A DNA stretch of 64,000 nt from Pyrenochaeta sp. MPI-SDFR-AT-0127 (taxonomy: Eukaryota > Ascomycota > Dothideomycetes > Pleosporales > Cucurbitariaceae): positions 992,001 through 1,056,000 of the forward strand of contig JAGTJM010000002.1 in NCBI GenBank assembly GCA_020747015.1, in the 5' to 3' direction. Positions 1 to 9,266 of the stretch are shown piece after piece. Each line of letters begins with the position of its first letter. The stretch's first letter is position 1. A program made the position numbers and the translations under genes. The notes beneath the pieces are model-generated. The model made no database searches, had not been told where the DNA came from, and worked only from the letters and a program-made list of their open reading frames with translations.

Positions 1-773
1 TTCTTTTGTAGATAATTAATATACTTACTAATCTTCCTAGGGATATATTACTCTATTATTTAGAGGAGTAATCTTTTAGAAAGCCGCTTAATAAACTATA
101 GTTACGACCTTAACTACTAAAGTAGAACTCCTAGCCCTTAAGCACGTCGTAAAGGAAGGAATAGCTCTTTAGCGCTTCTTTAAAGAGATTACTCTTAATC
201 TAGGTAAGCTTTAGATAATTTAGTATAATAATTAATAGACGATTAGACTTATAGTCGCTAAGAATAAGCGGATTACTATAAGACTACGCTATATAGATAT
301 CTAGAATATATAGCTTAAATAAGAGTATACTAAAGGATTATTTAATATTAAATACCTTAAAATAAGCGAAATACTAGCTAATAGACTAATAAAAGCGCTT
401 ATAAAGTAATAGTTTAATTAATTTAAGTAGCTTCTTAACCTATAAGATACTAGGAACTTAATTATAGTAGAGCCTAAGCGAAAGAAGTAATTAAGGAGTA
501 TTAATTTTATAATTAGAAGCTATATATATAAAAAGAACCTTTTCTAAGCTAAGTATAGGCTAATTCTTAGTATAATCTAAGAAGAAGAATAAAACCTTAA
601 CAGGAAATAGATAAAGAAAGTACTAGATTAATAATTATCTATAATAAGCTCCTTAATCTTAAGTATAAGCTCACGAAGCCGCCTAATCTTATCTATTACC
701 TTCTATTTCTAATCCTCTAACTTATTCTTACTGCGACTAATACTCTAATATAGAACTTTTTAAGGAGAAGAAG

Positions 774-836
774 CTAGAATAGGAGTAGTAATAACTAGAA
801 TAGGAGTAGTAACAGCTGGAATAGGCGTAATAATAG
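774..836. repeat. 21-bp degenerate tandem repeat, three units
   Basis: Three consecutive 21-base units begin at 774, 795 and 816. Each starts CTAGAATAGG or CTGGAATAGG and continues with an AGTAGTAA-like tail. The third unit differs at several positions. A 21-base period equals seven codons, so this may be the relic of a heptapeptide-repeat coding region in the decayed host element. The miniature LTR element is inserted immediately to its right. Confidence 0.6.
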
Positions 837-837
837 G

Positions 838-842
838 AGTAG
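838..842. repeat. Target-site duplication, left copy
   Basis: The five bases AGTAG directly precede the TG start of the left terminal repeat. They recur directly after the CA end of the right terminal repeat at 1488-1492. A five-base duplication is typical of LTR-retrotransposon integrase. Confidence 0.8.
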
Positions 843-1039
843 TGTCAGGACAGCTGAGAGCTGGCGGTATAGGCTTGCGAGCTGTGCCGTGCGCAAGGCT
901 GAGAACAGCTTGTGCGCAAGGTTGAGATCAACCTTGGTTGACAATAAGTACTGTTCTGTACGGCGTGATCAGTGATCACTGATCACTGCTGACCTTTTTG
1001 GTTTTGCATGGCGCAGCGGTACAGACCTGCGTCCTGACA
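843..1039. repeat. 5' long terminal repeat of the TRIM-like element
   Basis: This 197-bp repeat carries 9-bp inverted ends (TGTCAGGAC and GTCCTGACA). It contains a 22-bp perfect palindrome at 965-986 built from GTGATCA and TGATCAC units. It matches 1291-1487 at every base except 874. Confidence 0.85.
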
Positions 1040-1290
1040 ATGTGATCAGTGATCACCTGGTTGGGGTGTGGAGGGTGCAGGTGCGCTCGTTCAACCCCGC
1101 TTAAGGCCAGTACAGCATAGCCGGCTCTGTGAGAGCTGAGATAGGCGCCTCTGAGCCTGTAGGGCCATGCGCGGCGCCTCTGAGCTTATAGCCATGCGCA
1201 AGATCTATCGAGAGCTGCTGGGAGATCCAGTACACCTCTTCTGTTGCAGTACTTGTGCTTGGGGGCAAGCACTGTAAGGAGGGAGGATAG
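1040..1290. other. Core of the TRIM-like element
   Basis: The core opens with a 15-base block (1042-1056) identical to part of the LTR palindrome. A TGG-initial stretch follows at 1058-1068 and could be a displaced primer-binding site. A 29-base tandem duplication (units starting 1144 and 1173, GGCGCCTCTGAGC) lies in the middle. The core ends in a purine run at 1276-1287. No coding capacity is visible. Confidence 0.7.
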
Positions 1291-1487
1291 TGTCAGGACA
1301 GCTGAGAGCTGGCGGTATAGGATTGCGAGCTGTGCCGTGCGCAAGGCTGAGAACAGCTTGTGCGCAAGGTTGAGATCAACCTTGGTTGACAATAAGTACT
1401 GTTCTGTACGGCGTGATCAGTGATCACTGATCACTGCTGACCTTTTTGGTTTTGCATGGCGCAGCGGTACAGACCTGCGTCCTGACA
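1291..1487. repeat. 3' long terminal repeat of the TRIM-like element
   Basis: This is the second 197-bp copy of the terminal repeat, preceded by the purine run at 1276-1287. It is followed at 1488-1492 by AGTAG, the right copy of the target-site duplication. Confidence 0.85.
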
Positions 1488-1492
1488 AGTAG

Positions 1493-4400
1493 TAGGCTTA
1501 GGAATAGACTAAGTAATAGGCTGAGAAGAAGATAAAGAGCCTATTAGAAGAGTAATAGGCTAAGAACTAGACTATATAGGAAAGCTCTAAGTAGAATTAC
1601 TAAAAGTAGCCTATATCTAGGAGAATAAAGGTATATTTCGCTAATTAAAGACTCCTAGAAGACTAGCCTAAGCCCTAAAACTAGGTTAAAGAGCCGCTAA
1701 ATTAATCTACTTAAAGATATCTAGCTTATAAGTAGGAGGCGAAACTAGCTTAATAGTAGAGAAAGTACTAAGTAAGTACTTCTTCTCCTTAGACTACTTA
1801 CTTACCTAGAACCTAAGATTAGTAAAAGCCCTTCTTAAGGATTAAGATTACTTACCTTAAGATTATTAGAGCTATAAATAAAGTTTATAACCTAGTACTT
1901 ATAGTAAGGACTATAATTTAGTAAGAAATAGATAGATAATAATTATAAAATAAAGTTACCTAATCTTCTTATAAATATAAGAGATATAGCGTATATAGCG
2001 CTTACTCTTACTATCTATATAATTAAAGTAGATTCTATTATAAGTACTATATAGAAAAGCTTTTATATAAGGTACGCAGCTTATAGATTACTTAGCCCTA
2101 GCCTTTATATCCTTCTTTATTATAGTTATAGGCGTCTTTAGAGCTATAGACGCGTAACTAGAGTAGAGCGACTTCTAAGGAGTTATAGGATTAGGATTAG
2201 TTTAAGTATAAGAGTAAGTAGAGTGATAAGAAGGCTTATCCTTAGACTAGAGCTTATTAATAGATAAGGTTTTAGAATAAAACACGCGAAGCTAAGTAGT
2301 ATAATTAGGCTTAGGAAGCTTAAAGTAGATTATAGCTTTATAAGCTTATATCTAAGTAGCGCGCTTATTAGTAGAGAGTTTAGGACTATTCTAATTATAA
2401 GTTAGTATATAGAAAAAGGAAGAAAAGCTTAAAGATTATATACTATAATTAATATAGATTAAAGTTAAGGAAAGAAGGAGGAAGAGTATAAGAGGGTAGG
2501 TTTATATACTTACTAAAGGGGCACTAGATTATATAGAGCCGCCTTTACCTTTGTAAGATTAAAATAAGAGCCGCCCTTACCTTATTAATTAGATTATATA
2601 GAGCTACTCTTACCTTATTAATTAGATTAAATAGTAATATTATAATTTACGCTAGATTAAATAGAGCTACCTTTACCTTTAAGAGATTAAAATTTTTAAA
2701 TAAGCTACCTACTTACCTTTACCTTAATATTATTAGATTAGAATAAAGATTACGTAATTAAGTAAATAGATATAGATAATTACTAGAAAATTACTTAAGA
2801 ATTATAATCTAATACTTAAAAGATAAGGCCTAGACTAAGGATAAAGTAGGATTACGCAGATCTAAAGAATAAGATTAGGAATGGAAATTCCCGCTCTACT
2901 ATAGATTATCTCCCTAAGGAGAGCTAATCTAGGGGGTATATTGCGGAGGAAGATCTCTCTTATAAGTAGAAGTAGAAGAGTAATCTAACTAATCACGTAG
3001 AATAGGAGTGTAGAAGATATACTAATTAAAAAGATAGATTAGATTAAGTATCCTCTAATCTAAGGGTATATAGTCTAGACTTCGTAACTTAGCTTTCTTA
3101 GCCAGAGATTAATCTTATCTACTAATCTTTCTCTAAGCTTAGCGCACTCCTATAGTATCTAAATTAGCTAGGACTCTTAAAGAGTCTATATAAATAGATT
3201 ACTACTTAGAAGAAGAGTATTAAAGACTTTATAGTACTTATAGATAATTAAATTAAGTTTAGAGAGATAGGTAGTATTATACTATAGAAGCTCTTTATAA
3301 AGCCTAGTATAACTACTATAATAAGAACCTATCTTAGAGTCCTTTTAGATCCTAATATTCCTATTAAAGGTTAGTCTCTAACTTACTCTCTAATAGAGTA
3401 GTAGGAACCTCTCTCTAACCCTTTAGTAACTAATAATAATATTACCCCTATATTCCTTCTATAAGGCCTCTAACCCTATCTATATATAACTAAATCTAGA
3501 GAAAAAGATACTAATATACTTACTACTATACTTACTACTATAATTAACTAAGTAACTATACTAGTTAACTTAGCTAATTTAGTCTCTATAGCCTAAATCT
3601 CTTCTATCTACTCTTCCTAGTAAAAGTAAGTAGTATATAGTAGCTTAATAGTAGTTAGGCTTTTAATCTATATAGTTACTACCTATACTATAATCTTAAG
3701 CTATAATACTACTAAAACTATAGTAGCTATTCTATCTTTTAACTTTTTCTTTTTCTCTTCTTCTAACTTTTTAAATTCTATCTACTTCTTAGTAGTAGAC
3801 TTATAATTAAAAGTAGCTTCTAGTTTTTTATACTCTTAACCTATATATAGAGAAACTAGGTAGTAAACCTTATTACTTTATATATAATATATATACTTCT
3901 TAGATTTCTTTAAAAAGAATCTAAACTTAATATTTTTACTATAGGCTAAAGCTCTTATAGTATATATATAAATAATTTTATAAGTTATAAGTAGAGTCTT
4001 AGAAAGTATAGAAATAGATATTATAGATATAGCTAAGTAATAGTTATCTAAAAAATAGTATTAGATAGAATTTAGGTATAGGCTCTTATAATAGAAAGTA
4101 GTATATAAAAAAGAGGAAATAACTATAGTAGGTAGAATTATTTTAATTATATTAATAAGTAAATAGCTAACTTAAAGTAAAAGTAACTTAGACCTAAAGT
4201 AAGTATAAAATTAAAGTTAGCCCTAATTTAGATCTAATTTAGAATAGACTTAAAATCTATTAATAAAAATATCTAAAAGTACTATATATTACTCTCCTAG
4301 CTTTTTAAAAGATAGGAATTATTTTTTTCTAAAGAGAAGGATAATATAATAAATATTATATAGAAATAGAGATATATATATATTCTTATAAGAAAAGAGG

Positions 4401-4746
4401 TTTATTTAGAGGATATTAGACCTACCTCTAATACTATCCTAATTAGGCTCTATTACCTCTATTTCTCTATATATAAGTATAACTCTTTAGTAGTAGATAG
4501 TAGGATAAATTTTTCTTATCCTTCTATACTAGACCTATAGGAATAGAGGTATTCTTAGTTATCTACTATAGTATATACTCCTATATACCTTTAAGTTATA
4601 CTTAGATTCCTTTTAGAATCCTCTAGTACCTATATTATTATATAGAGTATAATTAGCTTACTTATAAAATATATTTTATAAAAGTAGATATTACTATTAT
4701 AATCTCTTTATTAGTTTAAGACTCCTTTTAGTTATTAAATTTTAAC
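1493..4746. repeat. RIP-degraded AT-rich repeat DNA, right part
   Basis: The same RIP signature as on the far left continues to within a few bases of the MPP10 stop codon at 4747. TpA-rich sequence and in-frame stops occur throughout all frames. I see no surviving transposase, reverse transcriptase or terminal repeat that could name the original element. Local features such as a run of CTTACC-rich short near-repeats at 2530-2720 suggest a once-repetitive body. Confidence 0.85.
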
Positions 4747-6915
4747 TTAAAGCTTATAACTTCTAGTACTCTCCTTTACTATATCTTTGATATTTCTGCC
4801 CTCTATATCAGTAAGTACACCCTTCTTTCCAATAACCTGTACACGCCCTTTCTTGAGCTCTGTAAGGACCTGTTTCTTCTCTTGTTTTTTCTTCTCGATC
4901 TTACTCGTCTCTATTACACCGCTTGTTTTATTGAGTCCAGCTTTCTTGGCCCGCGCTTTCGCTCTTCTGCGGCGGCTCATCTTCTCTTCCCGCGACATCT
5001 CTTCGCGGGAAAATGGCATGCCGCTCTTGGCGACGAATTCCAACTTCGACTGCTCTTCGCCTGGTCTGTAAAGCTCTTGCGGTGCTAACCGGCTTGCGCC
5101 AACTACATCACCGCCAATGGTAGGACGTGCGTCTTCCATTTCGATTGCAGGTGCGTCAATACGTATTTCAAGGTTCAGAGCTGCCTGCTTAGGCTTGAAA
5201 TGAGATGAACTAAGGGAATCGAGTTTTGCAGACAGGGCCTTCCACAATCCTGAGATCTCGTCATGTTCTTTTTTCAACCTCTCGTCCTTCGCTTCAACAA
5301 AGTTAGGATCCATCTCGCGCAAATGATCCTCCTCGTACATATCCGCGAGGCCTTTGTTGGCCTTGCTGTCGTCGAGTTCGAATTTTCCTCTTCGCACTTT
5401 GGGCCCAGTCGCAAGATCGTCTGGACGTCGTCGCCGGACTTCGTCAAAATCGCTGGCTAGAATGCGCCGCTTGATTAAGGCCTCGATATCTTCGGACACC
5501 TCGGCAGTGACTATTGGCACTGGCTTGCCTGCTCGCTCAAACTCAAGGTTTTCTTCAAGAAGTGAATTAAGTGGACGATCTGCTGCGCCCGCCTCGCCAG
5601 AGAGCTGCCATTCGCGCCTAGCAACATTGGCTGCCTCCAATTTCCGAATCTCTTCCGCTATCTTGGCTTGTCGTCTCTCGTATGTTGACCGTCTTGACTT
5701 CGGATCTGAATGGTCTAGATCTGAGAGATCGCCTGTACTTTCAACATCGTCGTCATCTTCGAATAGATCCCGATGTACCCTGGCCATTGTTCCATTCATG
5801 ATCTCCTCTGCTTCAGATCCCTTGTTGTCTATTTCTTGCTTTTCAGGGAAATTGTGCGGGTTTGGCCGCCCACGTTTCTTCTTGGTCTTCGCTACCTTCC
5901 GTGCTGGCGGCGCAAAGAAGTCGGCATACATAACGTTGTTGGCGTTCGTGCCATCGTCCCAACCGTCTAAATCGCCATCTTCGTATTCTTCATCGTCGTC
6001 GCTGTCACCTTCAGGTGCGTTGAGGTCGACGTTGCCGAAGGTGGGGCCACTCTCCTCGTCGTCTTCTGAAAGGTTATTGGAGCTGCCGTTGGTTTTGCTC
6101 TTGCCTCCTGCCATAGGGTCTGTGGCCCAGTCAACCTCGTCGTCATCACTTTCGGCTGCTTCGCCCCGCTGATCCTGCTGTTCCAGAAAGTCGGTTTGTT
6201 TGTTGAAGTCATCGATAGAGAAAAAGCCATCGTTGAGTCCGTGAGGGTCAGGTTTATAGATTTCAGCGGGCTCACCATCTGACTCCTCCTCAGTGAATGT
6301 GCAGTTTTCTCCGTCTTCTACCTCAATCTGGTCCCTCCTAGAATGCGACCCTTCGGCCTCGTCATCATAGTCATCGACACCATTGAACTCCGAGTCGACA
6401 CTCTCATCACCAAGACTCGAATCAGTGTGATATTCCTCTGAGACATCAGAATATTCCTTATCATCATTCTCATCAGATACTACGATGACACCACGTTCGC
6501 CTTCGTTGGGGAGCGACAACTCAATCTCCGTGGCAGCGGCCTCGACAATCTTGCGCATCTGTTCGAAAACTTGGTTCACTCCAAATCCGTCCAGATGCAC
6601 CCTTTTCAGGTGTAAAACTCTGATGGTTTCGTCGTAGCCTGCTCCCCGCTTTCTCTTCTTACGCATGTCTTGCTGGCGTTGTGATTGTGATTCGCTTACA
6701 GAAACAGCGATGGGGTCTAGGTAACGTTTTGCAGCGGCAAGAAACGATGCGTTCAATTGTACCGAAGGTTGTAAGAAGTGGAGTGGGCTTGCGAGTAAGC
6801 TCGTTGGCGAATTCGCAGAAGCGGGTGAAAGCTCCATAGGTGGCGCGTGGACTGACCCGATCGAGAGGGTTCGAGAGGATATAGAGGTGTCGGGTGAAAA
6901 GGAAGGTGGCGCCAT
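4747..6915 (-). CDS. MPP10: U3 small nucleolar ribonucleoprotein protein MPP10
   Basis: The single-exon 722-residue protein fits Mpp10, a component of the U3 snoRNP/small-subunit processome that acts with Imp3 and Imp4 in nucleolar cleavage of pre-18S rRNA. Its middle (about residues 140-330) is a run of Asp/Glu-rich acidic blocks. The conserved C-terminal half follows: a YADFF motif near residue 330, an arginine-rich REWQLSGEA segment, the SLLEENLEFER and KPVPIVT segments, and LWKALSAKLDSLSSSHFKPK. A basic tail rich in RRRRAKARAKK is suitable for RNA or nucleolar binding. The ATG at 6915 is the first in frame. The last 15-20 codons are unusually AT-rich and the stop abuts the RIP-mutated block, so the 3' end and terminator may be under mutational pressure. 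No intron is needed. Confidence 0.92.
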   Translation of the reverse strand: MAPPSFSPDTSISSRTLSIGSVHAPPMELSPASANSPTSLLASPLHFLQPSVQLNASFLAAAKRYLDPIAVSVSESQSQRQQDMRKKRKRGAGYDETIRVLHLKRVHLDGFGVNQVFEQMRKIVEAAATEIELSLPNEGERGVIVVSDENDDKEYSDVSEEYHTDSSLGDESVDSEFNGVDDYDDEAEGSHSRRDQIEVEDGENCTFTEEESDGEPAEIYKPDPHGLNDGFFSIDDFNKQTDFLEQQDQRGEAAESDDDEVDWATDPMAGGKSKTNGSSNNLSEDDEESGPTFGNVDLNAPEGDSDDDEEYEDGDLDGWDDGTNANNVMYADFFAPPARKVAKTKKKRGRPNPHNFPEKQEIDNKGSEAEEIMNGTMARVHRDLFEDDDDVESTGDLSDLDHSDPKSRRSTYERRQAKIAEEIRKLEAANVARREWQLSGEAGAADRPLNSLLEENLEFERAGKPVPIVTAEVSEDIEALIKRRILASDFDEVRRRRPDDLATGPKVRRGKFELDDSKANKGLADMYEEDHLREMDPNFVEAKDERLKKEHDEISGLWKALSAKLDSLSSSHFKPKQAALNLEIRIDAPAIEMEDARPTIGGDVVGASRLAPQELYRPGEEQSKLEFVAKSGMPFSREEMSREEKMSRRRRAKARAKKAGLNKTSGVIETSKIEKKKQEKKQVLTELKKGRVQVIGKKGVLTDIEGRNIKDIVKESTRSYKL

Positions 6916-7783
6916 CTTCTAGTGTTTACACAAGTTCGGGTCGTTCAAGTAAAAGTGAAATCAGACTCACGGAATGCTTGACAGACTGGATGGACTTTTT
7001 TTCAAAGTTCACCAGCCAAGATTTCTAGTGGTCTGTGCTAGCGTGCATTAGCTCGCCTATTCTTTGCTGCCCTTCAAGGGTTTACAACTCGGAACGTCAT
7101 CAGGTTTCTTGGGATTTGCACCTCGTTCTACCAATTCGAAGTAATGGTGTGGACTGTGAGATGTACGAAAGAAACCCAGGACGGTCCGCCGTTATTCATT
7201 GAGCTAAGCGTTGAGCAGTTTTCAAAACCAGAGCACAGTCAAGGTAAATGGCTAATAGCGGTAGAGATAGGCGCTCAAGTTGCAGAGGTCGCATGGTTTA
7301 TTGCTCATTATTGTTGTTCGTTAAGGCTACGTTCACAGAGCCTCGATCAAGCTTGGTCCAATCCATTATTATCCCACCGTTTTATAGCGTTAACAGCATC
7401 ATACATTGTGCTTGAGATGCATATCACATACAACCTCGGCAATTCTCAAGCTCTCAATCATGCGCCTCTGGCATCTGGACTCAGGTTTGTTTAGAGCGTG
7501 GATATCCAGATGGAAACGCCAGTAGAAATTTAAATCTTTGGTATATTCCGATGGGTGACCCGGTATAATCATAACCGTTGCGATTGCTCAATACAACCAA
7601 GTACAAACACTAAAACATTGATTGGATTTTCTTCGGGGTCCTCCGACTTTTAACACAGCCATGGGCTCGTCACATCAGTTGTTACATACTGAAGACTTGT
7701 CTACTAGCCCGTTTGAATACCCTGCAACAACAAGCAGAATGACAATTAAGTATGCCCTGGTGCAAACATCGTGATCTTGATCA
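6916..7783. other. Intergenic, MPP10 promoter side
   Basis: This holds the MPP10 5' region and the 3' flank of the PDI-like gene. A 116-codon plus-strand frame at 7144-7494 has no recognisable domain or splice structure and is not called as a gene. Nothing else is visible. Confidence 0.5.
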
Positions 7784-8956
7784 TCAGAGTTCAGTGTGCA
7801 TCACTTCCTCGAGCCCATCATCAATGTTTGCTACCTGATCTCCAAAGACCTGTCCGGGCCTCGCCTTTCCTTGGAGGATCGTGATCAACATGTCCTCTAC
7901 AGAATCAACCGTGATGATCTTCCCTTGACGATAAAGGAAAACGTAATCGTTCATCGGTGCATGCACCACCAGTGCTGGGAACGCCAAATCCTGCTTCACT
8001 CCGAAGTTTTCTGCCATGGGTGCATATTCAACGGCTTCGGTAATCGCAAATGTAACATACTTCTCATATTTCTTTGCCAGAATTATGAGTTCGCGCCGCA
8101 TATCGAATCCCGAAATGTCTGATTCAACAAAAATGTATACCGTGAGTTTGTCGCGCTGTCTCTCGTTAGTCGTAAAGGCCAAAAAGGAGGACATTTGGGT
8201 TTGGGAATGCATAGTACTCACCAACATGAAGTCTTCTATATCGCGTTCCCTAAAGTCTCGGATCACAGAGCTGCTCGCCTTTGACAAAAGATCTTCTATA
8301 TCCTTTTCAGAGAACCGACCGTTCAGTACTCTATGATCACCATCATTATTCTTATAGCATACGATGGATGGCATGGTGATGCTCTCGGTAGTTGTGGTTA
8401 AGACATCAGTTGAATAGCCAAAGACGTAATCTCCATAGTGTCTCTCAGCTGCTTCCTGAAATATCTGAAGGAGAGCTTTCTCCTCTGGAGGTAGATACGC
8501 CACTACGACCATAGTATCGATGGCTTTGAATATGTTAAGATCATTTTTATCGATGTGTGTTGAGATGGGCATTTCATATTTCTTGATGAATGATCGTATT
8601 GCCTCTGTTGTCCTTCGACCTCGATATCTGGTCACTGCTAAGCCTTTTTCTTTGCCCATCCTTAGCAGCCGTATCGAAGGATAGGCTTGAATGCCTTGCT
8701 CTTTACATAAGTCGGCTTCTAGATCGCAGTCTATGACTACGAAAGGAGCTGAAGAGTTTGCGGCAGCATTCTCGAAGATAGTGTGAAAACGATCCAAGGT
8801 CTCCAGATTTCGCGTTGTAAAGGCCGCTAGGACGAGCTGGTTTTCCTGCAATAAAATTCTGAGGCTAGATCGTGTGACATCCTGGACGGTGCTTCCTGTT
8901 GCAAGAAATGGCCAGATAAAATGTGCCAAGAGATATGTGGTAGTGTGCATCATCAT
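7784..8956 (-). CDS. PDI-like thioredoxin-fold ER protein lacking the CxxC active site
   Basis: Exons 8956-8222 and 8155-7784 give about 368 residues. A signal-peptide-like N-terminus (MMMHTTTYLLAHFIWPFLATG) precedes a thioredoxin-like domain with the strand VLAAFTT, the VIDCD strand and a cis-proline loop (QAYPSIRLLR). Later segments resemble PDI b, b' and a' domains, including the FPALVVHAP strand. The usual CGHC redox motif is replaced by non-cysteine residues (TTRNLE), so oxidoreductase activity is unlikely and a chaperone or subunit role is more plausible. The 66-nt stop-free intron (8156-8221) starts GTGAGT and ends CTAAC...CAG, so reading straight through would add 22 residues. An upstream frame extension starts with GTG and was not used. 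The gene lies head-to-head with a prolyl 4-hydroxylase. No ER-retention tetrapeptide is seen (ends HTEL, a weak KDEL-like match). Confidence 0.72.
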   Translation of the reverse strand: MMMHTTTYLLAHFIWPFLATGSTVQDVTRSSLRILLQENQLVLAAFTTRNLETLDRFHTIFENAAANSSAPFVVIDCDLEADLCKEQGIQAYPSIRLLRMGKEKGLAVTRYRGRRTTEAIRSFIKKYEMPISTHIDKNDLNIFKAIDTMVVVAYLPPEEKALLQIFQEAAERHYGDYVFGYSTDVLTTTTESITMPSIVCYKNNDGDHRVLNGRFSEKDIEDLLSKASSSVIRDFRERDIEDFMLVSTMHSQTQMSSFLAFTTNERQRDKLTVYIFVESDISGFDMRRELIILAKKYEKYVTFAITEAVEYAPMAENFGVKQDLAFPALVVHAPMNDYVFLYRQGKIITVDSVEDMLITILQGKARPGQVFGDQVANIDDGLEEVMHTEL

Positions 8957-9266
8957 CTTTGACCTAGAAGTTGTGGTTGTAAGAAACGCTGTTAGCAATA
9001 TAAGTTCGGGGACAGCTTTGCTATTCGGCACTATCTTCAGCCGATATTACTTTATGCTCAAGTAGAAATCAGGCACACCCGCATATGTCGAACTGCTCTC
9101 AGGCTGCCCTGGTTTCAGGTGTGCAGTGGAGTGGGCACCCCTGCCTGACAGCGCCATGACCCTGGAACATCGCCTCAGGAGTCTGGTGCCCAACATCAGA
9201 CTCTTTTTGAGGTTTCCCCCTCATGTCCTACTTTTCTTTCTCCTTCCTTTGCGTCGCAATTCTCCT
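8957..9266. promoter_or_regulatory. Shared divergent promoter, PDI-like / prolyl 4-hydroxylase
   Basis: Some 310 bases separate the start codons of two oppositely transcribed ER genes. A CTAAC followed by an acceptor-like AG at about 8995-8965 on the minus strand suggests a 5'-UTR intron for the PDI-like gene. No defined binding site can be assigned. Confidence 0.4.

Larger units (their letters stand above)
1..842. repeat. RIP-degraded AT-rich repeat DNA, left part
   Basis: This stretch is dominated by TA, TTA and CTA steps and has almost no CpA or TpG. That is the expected result of repeat-induced point mutation, which converts CpA to TpA on both strands of duplicated DNA in Pezizomycotina. 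No open reading frame of useful length survives. The sequence runs off the left edge of the window, so the original element and its ends cannot be identified. A small degenerate tandem array lies at its right end (774-836). Confidence 0.85.
843..1487. mobile_element. Miniature LTR retrotransposon (TRIM-like), non-coding
   Basis: A 645-bp element has direct terminal repeats of 197 bp (843-1039 and 1291-1487) around a 251-bp core. Each repeat starts TGTCAGGAC and ends GTCCTGACA, giving the TG...CA ends of an LTR. A polypurine tract (1276-1287) sits three bases before the right repeat, as plus-strand priming requires. AGTAG is duplicated on both flanks. The core encodes no gag or pol, so the element must be mobilised in trans. 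The two repeats differ at one position only (C at 874, A at 1322), which implies recent insertion. CpA sites are intact, unlike the surrounding RIP-mutated DNA. If the polypurine tract reads on the plus strand, the element is in plus orientation. I do not recognise a named family. Confidence 0.85.

Noticed and set aside
1186..1392. 68-codon minus-strand frame spanning the TRIM core and right LTR
   Set aside because: It lies wholly inside the non-coding element, crosses the core/LTR junction, and has no domain.
843..1487. Reading the element as a DNA transposon with terminal inverted repeats
   Set aside because: The inverted ends are only 9 bp and occur at both ends of each 197-bp direct repeat; the direct repeats, purine tract and 5-bp duplication fit an LTR element better.
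5354..6172. 272-codon plus-strand frame opposite MPP10
   Set aside because: It is Ser-rich because it is the antisense of the Asp/Glu-rich MPP10 acidic blocks; MPP10 is certain.
7144..7494. 116-codon plus-strand frame upstream of MPP10
   Set aside because: No domain, no splice structure, and located in the MPP10 promoter region.
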